From Myxococcales bacterium (GTDB lineage Bacteria; Myxococcota_A; UBA9042), in the NCBI GenBank assembly GCA_009692425.1, contig SHZF01000012.1, forward strand, positions 35,070 through 99,069: DNA of 64,000 bases. The letters are read 5' to 3'. Position numbers and translations under genes: made by a program. Positions 17,343 through 25,651 of this stretch are shown here, piece by piece (the stretch's first letter is position 1; every line of letters starts with the position of its first letter). Under the pieces are notes generated by a model, which was given only the letters and a program-made list of their open reading frames with translations, made no database searches and was not told where the DNA came from.

Positions 17343-18289
17343 CAGTCAACAGTTGGTGATCGAGGCGCCTCGTGCGACCCGGAACCCCGGCTGATCGCGT
17401 CACAGCGAGCGATTTCTCCCGGCTCTTGTGCGGTCAGGCCGCGCCCCCTGCGGCGCACGATCGCCCAGCCGACGTGGGTCGTGTGGCCCGCGACGGGGCA
17501 GGCGTCTTCGAATACCGTGGGGGCTCCCGCCGCCGCGTGGATGCTGCCGCTCGTGTTCGGCGCATCGCGCCCACCAAGCGCCCATGCCTGGGCCAGCCGC
17601 ACCGCTTCGGCTGCCGTCACGTGGCCGCAGCGCCGCCGGCGCAGGAAGCGGCCGCACTCGCCGCATCCGGGCGCCCGGGCCAGCACGGTCAGGGCGCGGG
17701 CCACGACGACGGCAACGAATGCGGCGCCACCGACCAGGAGCGCCACATGCAGCGGCAGCGGCATCGACGCGCGCCGCTCGCGGCCGGGGGACCGCAACAC
17801 GACGAGGCCGGCGCGCAGTTGTACCAGCGCGGCGGCAACGACGCCCGTGCGGCCGGTTTCGGCCTGGAGCCCGAGATCGACGAATTCGGCCGGAGAGCCG
17901 ACCCCGGAAGCTGCGAATTCGTGCGTAAGAATCGGCGATTCCCTGTCGACGACCTGCACCTGCTCCCAGCGGAACAGTGCGGCGTCGGTGGCGCGCGCTA
18001 CACCGAGCCAGGCCAACGCCGCAACGGCCGCGACGCCCCAGCGCCCTGCCCCTGGCCGCGCCCGGCAGACATGGTGGCAAAACACGCCGCTCGCCGAGAT
18101 CGCCAAGGCGCCCGCAACTTCATAGAAGCCGAGCACGAGGACCGTGCGCCCGGCGGCACCGCATGCCAGCCCGAAAACAGCCGCCGCCGCCACCGTGCCG
18201 ATGCTGGCAACGGCTGCGCGCGCGAACGAGCGGGCGTGGTGATGCGCGCCCGCTGCCGGGAAGGAAGCAAACAACCGGGGCTTGGGCAA
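17342..18289 (-). CDS. Integral membrane protein of unknown function
   Basis: A 315-residue product with hydrophobic segments at about residues 28-45, 48-65, 80-97 and 180-205 (LHVALLVGGAAFVAVVVARALTV). The C-terminal third is soluble and has a short Cys cluster (CGECGRFLRRRRCGH) that may bind metal. No family was recognised. It lies 26 bases downstream of a lipoprotein/membrane gene on the same strand and is probably co-transcribed with it. Its stop codon is joined to repeat element copy C. Confidence 0.65.
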   Translation of the reverse strand: MPKPRLFASFPAAGAHHHARSFARAAVASIGTVAAAAVFGLACGAAGRTVLVLGFYEVAGALAISASGVFCHHVCRARPGAGRWGVAAVAALAWLGVARATDAALFRWEQVQVVDRESPILTHEFAASGVGSPAEFVDLGLQAETGRTGVVAAALVQLRAGLVVLRSPGRERRASMPLPLHVALLVGGAAFVAVVVARALTVLARAPGCGECGRFLRRRRCGHVTAAEAVRLAQAWALGGRDAPNTSGSIHAAAGAPTVFEDACPVAGHTTHVGWAIVRRRGRGLTAQEPGEIARCDAISRGSGSHEAPRSPTVD

Positions 18290-18315
18290 CAGGTTCGCAG
18301 GCTACAGTGGGGCGC

Positions 18316-19308
18316 CTACGCTGGCGGATACAGCTTGGCCACTGCAATCGCGACATCGACGAATTCGACGACCTTGTCTGCCGATGGCGGCACTTGCCAG
18401 ATCGTCAGGCCGAGCATGCCGTCGTGCACGCGCAGGTCGATCGGGTCGAAAGCCCGCATCTGGAAGCCGACATCGCCCGACAGCAGCGACTCCGCGCTGG
18501 CGCCCTGGCTCAGCCGCAGTTTGTACCCTTCTGGCACGCGCGCATCGTGGACTTCAGGCGCGTCGAGGTCCGGCAAGTCGAGGCCCGTGGGTGGCGCAAC
18601 CGGCCCGAAGCGCACTACGGTGTGCGGATCGACCTTCGACAGGACGAGCACGCGCACGAACCGGTCGCCTTCGCCGGCCTCGGGCGGGCTCGCCTCGATC
18701 TTGAGCGCGTAGCCCTTGTACTCGCCATGCGCCGTCGTCTTCTCGGTCTGCTCGACCGACAGCCCGAGCTTGGGCGCGGCCTGCGCGACGTTGTCGTTGC
18801 GGCGGCGGATCGCGCGGAACAGCGCGATCGCCCCGACGCCGAGCAGCACGACCAGCGCGCCGAGCGCCGCGGCCTTGCCGGGGTCGTACTTCGCCTTGGG
18901 GGTCTGCCGCACACACTTGTCGATTTCGTCAGACGGCTGCCCGACCTTGGCTTTTGCCATGCAGTCCGCGATGACGTCGGCCGCCAAGCTCTTGTACACC
19001 TCGTTGACGGCCTCGAACTTCTTCTGCCGCCGCGAGCGCCAGTACTCCGCAAAGCGCGGCTCGGCGCGCAGCAGTTCGGCGTTGTCGTACTGGTCCGGGT
19101 CTTCTCCACGCGCGGCCGCCTCAGACTTGCGCTTCTTCTGGTAATCGACCAGGGCAGTATCCTGCTCCAAGTCGGCGCGCACTTCGGCGAGCTTGGTGGC
19201 GTCTTCTGGCGTCGCCTTTTCGATCTCGGCGCAACCGAAGCCGAGGGCGCCGGCAAGTGCAGCGACCACCCAGGCGGGGCCGAAGGCAAGGGGACGGTGA
19301 AGGTGCAT
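18316..19308 (-). CDS. Membrane-associated lipoprotein-like protein
   Basis: A 330-residue product from the ATG at 19308, which has the strong ribosome site GGAGGA just upstream; the much longer open frame further upstream is antisense to the next operon and was not used. The N-terminus has a signal with lipobox-like LGFGCAE. A charged helical region (25-165) is followed by one membrane segment (ALGALVVLLGVGAIALFRA) and a soluble domain. No family was recognised. A role in the envelope is likely from topology only. Confidence 0.75.
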   Translation of the reverse strand: MHLHRPLAFGPAWVVAALAGALGFGCAEIEKATPEDATKLAEVRADLEQDTALVDYQKKRKSEAAARGEDPDQYDNAELLRAEPRFAEYWRSRRQKKFEAVNEVYKSLAADVIADCMAKAKVGQPSDEIDKCVRQTPKAKYDPGKAAALGALVVLLGVGAIALFRAIRRRNDNVAQAAPKLGLSVEQTEKTTAHGEYKGYALKIEASPPEAGEGDRFVRVLVLSKVDPHTVVRFGPVAPPTGLDLPDLDAPEVHDARVPEGYKLRLSQGASAESLLSGDVGFQMRAFDPIDLRVHDGMLGLTIWQVPPSADKVVEFVDVAIAVAKLYPPA

Positions 19309-19524
19309 GAGATTCCTCCGCTTCCGAGAACACGCTTTCGAGAAAGTATGCCAGAAGCGCCGCGATGCTAGCACGCGGAGGTAGGGAACGCAATTCCGTG
19401 GCCGATTGCAATCTTGCGGGGTTCCGACGGGTTGCGGCGCGTGCATCGCCAGGGCTGGCCAGCCATCGTCGCGGCGGTGCATGCTGCGGGCCGGGCCGAA
19501 CCGGACCGTGAAAGGCGCAACGAC

Positions 19525-21234
19525 GTGCAGCGAGGGGCCGCCTGGATCGTCGCGTGTGCGAGCCTCGCGGCAGGCGCTCCGGGCGTCGCCCAGCCCGTGC
19601 GGGTTGCCGTGCGAGCGCGCACGGTGATGCAGGCGACGGTGGTGGGCGGGCCAGGCGAACTCACGGTGCTCGGCAGCTTGCGTGCCGTGCACACCGATGC
19701 GGTGGCCGACGTCGATGTCGAGGTGGCCGTCGAGACGCCGGGCGCCACGTTTGATCTGGCACGGCGCGTGCAGACGGCGCACACCGGCGCGGACGGCAGT
19801 TTTCGGGCCACATTCGCGCGCATCGCAGGCGGCGCGGCGGACCCGGCGGTGCGCGTCGAGGCACGCTTCGCCGGGTCGCCGCGCTTCGGCCTGGCAGCCC
19901 TCGACATCGTGTCCGACCTCGACAAGCCCGAAGCGAGCGTGGCCGTCGTCGTTCCGCGGCGAGTGCTCACCGACGCGCCCGGCGTCCCGGTCGGAGTGAG
20001 CGTTCGCATGGGCGATGCGCCGTGGAGCGGCGTCGAGGTGCAGTGGCGCATCGACGACCAGCCGTTGCTGGTTGTGCGCACGCGCGGCGACGGCGGCGCC
20101 GACGCGGTGGTTCCGGTCGGGCAGTTCGTCGGGCTGGGTGGCCACCGCGTCGAAGCGCGCGTGGCAGCCGATGGCAGCAGCAACGGGGGCGCGGCCGTGG
20201 CGCATGTCGAACTCGTGGCCGCCGTCCAGGTCGAACTTGCCGTGCAGCCGGGCAAGCCGGGGGCGCCGTGCGGCGCTGACGATTGGTGCGTCGAGGGCGA
20301 GGTGCGCACCGTGGGCTTCCGCGCGGCACCCGTGCCGAACGCGGCGGTATCGCTGCACGCCGACCACCAACTGCTCGGCACGCTGGTGGCGGACGGTGAC
20401 GGTCGCTTCGCCGCCGTCCTGCACGCCGATGCCCTGCGCCGCCTGCTCGCGCCGGGAGCGGTCGGGCTGGTCGCGCGGGGCTGGTCGCCGCTGCCGCACC
20501 ACGAGGTCGGCTGGTCGAAGATTGCCGTCATCGACCTGCCCCCAGCCACCGAGGTGCTGCCCGCGCTGTATGCCGCCCTGTTGTTTGCCCTGTTGGGCGG
20601 CGCCGCGCTGCGGGTGTGGTGGCGGCGCCGCAACGAGCGCGCCCTGCTGGACCAGATCGAGACATCGGCCGCGGGGCTGCCAATCGAAACCGTGCGGCGC
20701 GTCGGCGCTGGCGGCGAGCCCTCTTGCGCGCTGCGTGGCCGCGTGCTGCACGGCGAGTCGGGCCGCGGTGCTGCGGCACAGTTGGCGGTGCGGCCGGCGG
20801 GCGCTGCGAAAGAATCCGCGCCCGCCGCGCTGGTGTACGCCCCCGACGGGGCGTTCCGCATCGACACGTTGGCGCCCGGTCGCTGGCAACTCGATGTCCG
20901 CGTTGACGACCACGACGACCTGCACATCGACCTGGCGTTGCCGCACGACGGCACGTATGACGGCTGCGACTTGCTGCCCCGCAGCTGCCGTGCCCTGGTG
21001 CGCGGGGCGTTTTCTGCCGCTGTGCGTCGCGCATCCGGGCGGCCGGTCGATTGGTCGCGCGAGACTCCGCGCGAGGCAGCCCCGCGCTGGACCGTCGCCT
21101 TGCGGCGCGGCCATGGCGAGGTGCGCGCCGCCGTACACGCCATCGAGCGCGCGCTTTATGGGCGTGCAGCGGCGCGACCGAGCGCCACGGCGGCCCAGGA
21201 GGCCCTTGCGCGCGTCGATGAGGCCCAGCCATGA
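19525..21234 (+). CDS. Exported, membrane-anchored protein; first gene of the MoxR/DUF58 operon
   Basis: The GTG at 19525 follows AAAGG and gives a clean signal peptide (MQRGAAWIVACASLAAGAPGVAQ) and 569 residues; a TTG at 19414 would add 37 unlikely residues. The periplasmic part (25-330) looks like several beta-sandwich (carboxypeptidase-regulatory or Ig-like) modules. One membrane helix follows (LYAALLFALLGGAALRVWW, about residue 350), then a cytoplasmic or second beta domain with an FRIDTLAPGRWQLDV motif typical of CarboxypepD_reg folds. Its stop overlaps the next start (ATGA), so it belongs to the four-gene operon. Function is unknown. Confidence 0.7.
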   Translation: MQRGAAWIVACASLAAGAPGVAQPVRVAVRARTVMQATVVGGPGELTVLGSLRAVHTDAVADVDVEVAVETPGATFDLARRVQTAHTGADGSFRATFARIAGGAADPAVRVEARFAGSPRFGLAALDIVSDLDKPEASVAVVVPRRVLTDAPGVPVGVSVRMGDAPWSGVEVQWRIDDQPLLVVRTRGDGGADAVVPVGQFVGLGGHRVEARVAADGSSNGGAAVAHVELVAAVQVELAVQPGKPGAPCGADDWCVEGEVRTVGFRAAPVPNAAVSLHADHQLLGTLVADGDGRFAAVLHADALRRLLAPGAVGLVARGWSPLPHHEVGWSKIAVIDLPPATEVLPALYAALLFALLGGAALRVWWRRRNERALLDQIETSAAGLPIETVRRVGAGGEPSCALRGRVLHGESGRGAAAQLAVRPAGAAKESAPAALVYAPDGAFRIDTLAPGRWQLDVRVDDHDDLHIDLALPHDGTYDGCDLLPRSCRALVRGAFSAAVRRASGRPVDWSRETPREAAPRWTVALRRGHGEVRAAVHAIERALYGRAAARPSATAAQEALARVDEAQP

Positions 21235-22823
21235 CGATGCGGCACCGGGTGCTGCGCCCGACCGTGCATCTGGCCGGGCCCTGTGCCCGGCGGGCCGTCG
21301 CGCTGCGTGCTGTCGCGCTGGTGGCGGTCACGCTGGCACCGGCAACTGCACAAGCCGATTTTGATGCGGCCTCGGACGACTGGACGGGCCTCACCTTGCT
21401 GGTGCGCACGCTGCTCAGCATCCACGTCCAGCTCGACATCCGATCGGACCTCGATTGGGGCGCAACCGACGAGCAGCACGTCGTGTGGCTCATCGCACCG
21501 GTGCAGCCACCGTCGCTGCGCGCCGTGGCCGACCTCCGGCGCTTCGTCCACGCCGGCGGCAAGCTGGTCGTGTTGGACGACTTCGGTGCAGGGCGGTCGT
21601 GGCTCGCTCCCTTCGGCATCCGCCTGCGGCCCGATGGCGGCACGCGCGGGCCCGGGTTCGAGGGCGTGCCGCGCCTGCCCGAGGTTTACGTGGACCCGAC
21701 GCCCGGCGACGCCGCGCGGGCCGCTCGCTGGCAGGGGCCACGCTCGCGGGTGCGCGCTGCCCAATTCCTGACACACAACCTCAAGGGCGCCGTGGTCTTG
21801 AACCGCCCGGCGCACCTGCGGGCAGATGACGACGTGCCCGCACCGCAGCGTCCCGTGGCATGGGGCCACTTCGACGCCGAGAACGCGGCCTGGCTGATGG
21901 AGGTAGAATTCGGGCGCGGCCGCGTCCTTGCCGTGGCAGACTCGAGCGTGTTCATCAATGCGATGCTCGACCGCTTCTACGAGAATCAGCAATTCGCCGC
22001 CAACCTCGCCCTGTACCACTGCGTCCGCGACCGCCCGTGCCGGGTGACACTGATCCCGCAACTGACCCGGGTCACAGGCACCTTCGTGGCACGTGAGCCT
22101 GCCGAGGTGGGCCCGGTTCGCACGGCATTGGGCCTGGTCGCCGACCTGCTGCAGCAGTTGGCCGCTGCCCTGCACGGCCCCATTGTGCAGCCAGCGCTGC
22201 TGGCGGCGGTCCTGCTGCTGTTGGGCCTGCCCGCAGTGGCGTTGGCGAAGGTGCCGGCGCCGCGCACACCGCCCCAACTGCAAGCGCCGCGCCGCACGAG
22301 TACGCAGTGGGATGCGGTCGGGGCCTGGCTTGCGAACGACATGGCAGACTACCGTCGTCCCGCTCGCCTGCTTGCCGCACACCTTGCCCGCCTGGTTGGC
22401 CGCCTCGACGCGGCAGCGCGACCCGGACTCGAGCGCGCCTCCGGCACAGGCGAGGGCGCCTCCGGCACGAGCGAAGCCGCGCGGCAAGGTTCGCGAGCAC
22501 GGGCCGGCGCGGCGCGGCGGGCGGGCACCGGCTTCGGCATGGTGTTGCCAAACCACACGGTCGATGCCCTGGTGCGCAGTGGCCGCTGCTCGGAGCAGGC
22601 AGCGGACCGCCTGCGCCAGGTCTTTGCGGCCTTGCAGGCTGTCGTGCGCGAGGACGCCGAGCCCGTGACGCGCTCGCATTTCGGCCAACTGGCCGTCGAG
22701 GTCGAATGGGCCGAGTCACTGATCCGCCACACGCATGTGCCCGAATCTGGCGCACTGCGCACGACGTCCGGCTACGGCCCGCTCGCCGACCCTGCCCCGC
22801 TCGAACCTTGGAGGATGCTGTGA
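21231..22823 (+). CDS. DUF4350-like membrane protein
   Basis: A 530-residue product with an N-terminal signal (AVALVAVTLAPATAQA), a periplasmic region of about 45-260 containing VVWLIAPVQPPSLRAVADLRRFVHAGGKLVVLDDFG-type sequence as in DUF4350, and one membrane helix near 325-345 (LLAAVLLLLGLPAVALAKV). DUF4350 proteins accompany MoxR AAA+ ATPases and DUF58 proteins. It overlaps the upstream gene by four bases and the MoxR gene by four bases (GTGA). The role is probably in assembling or activating an envelope complex, by analogy only. Confidence 0.8.
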   Translation: MTMRHRVLRPTVHLAGPCARRAVALRAVALVAVTLAPATAQADFDAASDDWTGLTLLVRTLLSIHVQLDIRSDLDWGATDEQHVVWLIAPVQPPSLRAVADLRRFVHAGGKLVVLDDFGAGRSWLAPFGIRLRPDGGTRGPGFEGVPRLPEVYVDPTPGDAARAARWQGPRSRVRAAQFLTHNLKGAVVLNRPAHLRADDDVPAPQRPVAWGHFDAENAAWLMEVEFGRGRVLAVADSSVFINAMLDRFYENQQFAANLALYHCVRDRPCRVTLIPQLTRVTGTFVAREPAEVGPVRTALGLVADLLQQLAAALHGPIVQPALLAAVLLLLGLPAVALAKVPAPRTPPQLQAPRRTSTQWDAVGAWLANDMADYRRPARLLAAHLARLVGRLDAAARPGLERASGTGEGASGTSEAARQGSRARAGAARRAGTGFGMVLPNHTVDALVRSGRCSEQAADRLRQVFAALQAVVREDAEPVTRSHFGQLAVEVEWAESLIRHTHVPESGALRTTSGYGPLADPAPLEPWRML

Positions 22824-23893
22824 ACGATACCGACCTCGCGCCGGCAACCGCGGCCACGCCCGCCGCAGGGGATGCCACCCTTCGCATCGCCCTCGACCAT
22901 GGCACGCTGGCCGCTGCCGTCGCCCTGCGCGACCGTGTGACGCAGGAAGTTGCGCGCGTCTACATCGGCTCGCCCGACACCGTCGCCCTGCTGTTCGCGG
23001 CGCTGTTGGCGCGCGGCCACGTGCTGCTCGAAGGCGTGCCGGGCCTCGCGAAGACGACGCTGGCCAAGGCCGTCGCAGTGGCGGTGGGCTGCGATTTTCG
23101 CCGCATCCAGTTCACGCCAGATCTGCTGCCGGCCGACATTACGGGCACGTTCGTGTTCAACCAGAAGGCGCATGAATTCGAACTGCGGCGCGGCCCCCTC
23201 TTCGCCCAGGTCGTGCTGGCCGACGAGATCAACCGGGCGCCGGCGAAAACCCAGTCCGCCCTGCTCGAAGCCATGCAGGAGCGCCAGGTGACGATCGAGG
23301 GGGCCACGCAACTGCTGCCCGACCCGTTCCTGGTGCTCGCGACGCAGAACCCGGTCGAGCAAGAGGGCGTCTACGTGCTGCCGGAGGCGCAGATCGACCG
23401 CTTCCTGATTCGCATCCGCCTGGAGTACCCGAGCGCCCGCGACGAGGTCCGTATGCTGCAGACCTACGACCGCCCGGTGCCGGGGCTGGCCGCGGTGACG
23501 ACGGTGGCCGAAGTGCAACGGACGGCGGCGGCGGCCGATGCGGTGCACGTCGAGGAGAAGCTGCTGGCCTTTGCCGTGCGCCTCGTCCAAGCGACCCGGG
23601 CTCACCCGCGGGTCGCGCTGGGGGCGTCGCCGCGCGCGACGCTCGGCCTTGTGCGGCTGGCCAAGGCGTGGGCCCTGCTCCAGGGCCGCGACTTCGTGAC
23701 ACCCGACGACCTGCGCCAGTTGGCGGCGCCCGCGCTCGAACACCGCATCATGGTCACCACCGACGCAGCGATCGAGGGCGTGACGGCGGCGGCAGTGTTG
23801 CGAGACGTCTTGGCGCGGACTCGCCTGCAAGAAGGGCAGCCGGGTGTCACGTTGCCGCGCGCCGACGTTCACCTCGATCTGGCCGGGGCCTGA
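22820..23893 (+). CDS. MoxR-type AAA+ ATPase
   Basis: A 357-residue product. The GTG at 22820 lies after GGAGG and overlaps the preceding stop. AAA+ motifs: Walker A GVPGLAKTT, Walker B VLADEINRAPAKTQSALLEAMQE, sensor 1 LATQNPVEQEGVYVLPEAQ and the arginine region DRFLIRI, all highly typical of MoxR (AAA_3). MoxR proteins act as chaperones that mature metalloenzymes or cell-surface complexes together with DUF58/VWA partners, here encoded just downstream. Its position in an operon with DUF4350- and DUF58-type genes supports this assignment. Confidence 0.94.
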   Translation: MNDTDLAPATAATPAAGDATLRIALDHGTLAAAVALRDRVTQEVARVYIGSPDTVALLFAALLARGHVLLEGVPGLAKTTLAKAVAVAVGCDFRRIQFTPDLLPADITGTFVFNQKAHEFELRRGPLFAQVVLADEINRAPAKTQSALLEAMQERQVTIEGATQLLPDPFLVLATQNPVEQEGVYVLPEAQIDRFLIRIRLEYPSARDEVRMLQTYDRPVPGLAAVTTVAEVQRTAAAADAVHVEEKLLAFAVRLVQATRAHPRVALGASPRATLGLVRLAKAWALLQGRDFVTPDDLRQLAAPALEHRIMVTTDAAIEGVTAAAVLRDVLARTRLQEGQPGVTLPRADVHLDLAGA

Positions 23894-23896
23894 GCG

Positions 23897-25546
23897 ATGC
23901 TGGCGGGCAGCGGCCGCGGATTGATCGGCACCGCGCTTGGCCTCGTCGCGGCAGGGGTGCTGTTGCCGTTGCCGGGAGCGACGTTGGCTGGCGTCGTGCT
24001 CGTCCTGCTGGTGGTCGGGCGGCTGGAAGCGCTGCGTGCGGGCCTGGCACCACACGCGCCGCCGTGGGGGCTGCACGCGTCTGTCCATGTCGATCGAGAC
24101 ATGGCCGACCACGACGTGGCGGCGCGGACGCACCGGGTCGGCGCCACGGTGCCCTTGTATCTGCGACTGCAGGCGCCGCTGGCCGCCGCCGGCACGGTGG
24201 TGCGCACCCGGCGATGGTGGTCGAGTGCGGGCCTCGCGGTGACCGAACCGGGTACGCCGCGCCTCGACCTGGGGCGCGACGGCGCCGGTACGCGACTTGT
24301 GGCGGTGCCCCACAACGCCGCCGTGCATCACCTGGTTGGCGTCGAGGTGCAACTCGAAGACGCGCTCGGCTTGATTGCCGCCGTCGCATTCCTGCCGTGC
24401 CCGTGCGAACTGGCGGTGCTGCCGCGCTCGCTGCCGCTTGACCTGAAAAGCGTCGCTGAGACCCGCCGCCGCTCGCCGCGCACGCAAGGGGGCCAGCGGG
24501 CAGACCGGGCGCCGGGCAGCGGCGATGACCTGCGCGAGTTGCGCGATCACGTGGCCGGGGATCCGTTCAAGCACATCGCGTGGAAGGCCTCTGCGGCGCG
24601 CGGTCGCCTGATGAGCCGTGCGTTCGAGCGCGACCAGACTCGCGCGCTCTATGCCGTCGTAGATACCGGTGCGGACATGCGTGACGGCCGGCCCGGTCAA
24701 GGCCCGCTCGACCAGGCCCTCGACCTCGTGCACTCGTTGGCCGAAGCGTGCGCGCGCGCCCACGACCCGTTCGGCCTCGCGCTCGTCGATGGCCGCGTCG
24801 TCGACCGCCGCCCGGTGCTCGAAGGCCTGGCGAGCCTGCGGGACGTCGACCGCGCGCTGCTGGACCTGCGCCGGGCCGTGGCCGAAGACCTCGCGCCGAT
24901 GGACGACGGCGAACTGCTCGATTCCGTGGCGTGCTACCTCGAAGCGGTCGAGCGTGCCCAGTTCCCGCCGCGCGGGCCGTCCGCCAAAGAGCGCAGCGAG
25001 TGGCGCCAGCGGGTCGTCATGGCTGCGCTGGCGCGGCTGCCTGAGCGCGAGCGGGTGCCGCTGCTGCGCGGACCCGAGCCCAGTGCGCGGCCGGAGTTCG
25101 CCATCTTGCGGCGCTTCTGCCGTTCCGTGGACCTGGCGCTGCCCTATCGCCATGCGCTGCAAGCGCCCACCCGGGCGGCCGGCCTGACGGCGGGCATCGA
25201 TGCGGCGCTCGCGTCGCGCAAGGGACCGTTCGCCATCGTCGTCCTGTCGGATTTCAAGCGACTGGGCGCGGCGTGCGGCCCATTGTGGCAGGCATGTGGC
25301 CGGGCGCGCGCGGCGGGGCACCGGGTGCTTGCGGTGGCCGTGCGCGAAGCCGACGAGCAGGACGTGCACGAACTGGTCAAGCATGCCGACGACTTCGACA
25401 CGGCGCGCGGCTTGATGCGGGCAGACGTTGCAGCGCGCGCCCAGTCGCTGGAAGACCTGGCCACCGGTGCCCGGGCGAAGGGGACCGCCTTCCTGTGCGA
25501 CCCCGAACCGGCGGAGTTCGTCGCGTTGTGGCGCCACGGGGCGTGA
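23897..25546 (+). CDS. DUF58 domain membrane protein
   Basis: A 549-residue product starting four bases after the moxR-type stop. Two N-terminal membrane helices (LIGTALGLVAAGVLLPLPG and TLAGVVLVLLVVGR) precede a beta-rich domain. The DUF58 core LRELRDHVAGDPFKHIAWKASA is near residues 213-234. The remainder (250-540) resembles a von Willebrand A-like fold (ALYAVVDTGADMRDG, where Asp-x-Gly-x-Asp replaces the usual metal site, and FAIVVLSDFKRL). It is the usual MoxR partner. Confidence 0.9.
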   Translation: MLAGSGRGLIGTALGLVAAGVLLPLPGATLAGVVLVLLVVGRLEALRAGLAPHAPPWGLHASVHVDRDMADHDVAARTHRVGATVPLYLRLQAPLAAAGTVVRTRRWWSSAGLAVTEPGTPRLDLGRDGAGTRLVAVPHNAAVHHLVGVEVQLEDALGLIAAVAFLPCPCELAVLPRSLPLDLKSVAETRRRSPRTQGGQRADRAPGSGDDLRELRDHVAGDPFKHIAWKASAARGRLMSRAFERDQTRALYAVVDTGADMRDGRPGQGPLDQALDLVHSLAEACARAHDPFGLALVDGRVVDRRPVLEGLASLRDVDRALLDLRRAVAEDLAPMDDGELLDSVACYLEAVERAQFPPRGPSAKERSEWRQRVVMAALARLPERERVPLLRGPEPSARPEFAILRRFCRSVDLALPYRHALQAPTRAAGLTAGIDAALASRKGPFAIVVLSDFKRLGAACGPLWQACGRARAAGHRVLAVAVREADEQDVHELVKHADDFDTARGLMRADVAARAQSLEDLATGARAKGTAFLCDPEPAEFVALWRHGA

Positions 25547-25651
25547 CGAGCGCGCCGTATCCGGTTGCCGTCTGCCAGACGCGCCCGCTACCATGAAGCG
25601 TTCGCGTCTTGGGGGTGTGGAGCTCGCCAGACCCACGGCGCTGGAGGTCCG

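Noticed and set aside
19309..21138. Upstream extension of the 18316-19308 gene
   Set aside because: The frame stays open for 600 more codons but is antisense to the beta-sandwich gene; the GGAGGA site and signal peptide fix the start at 19308.
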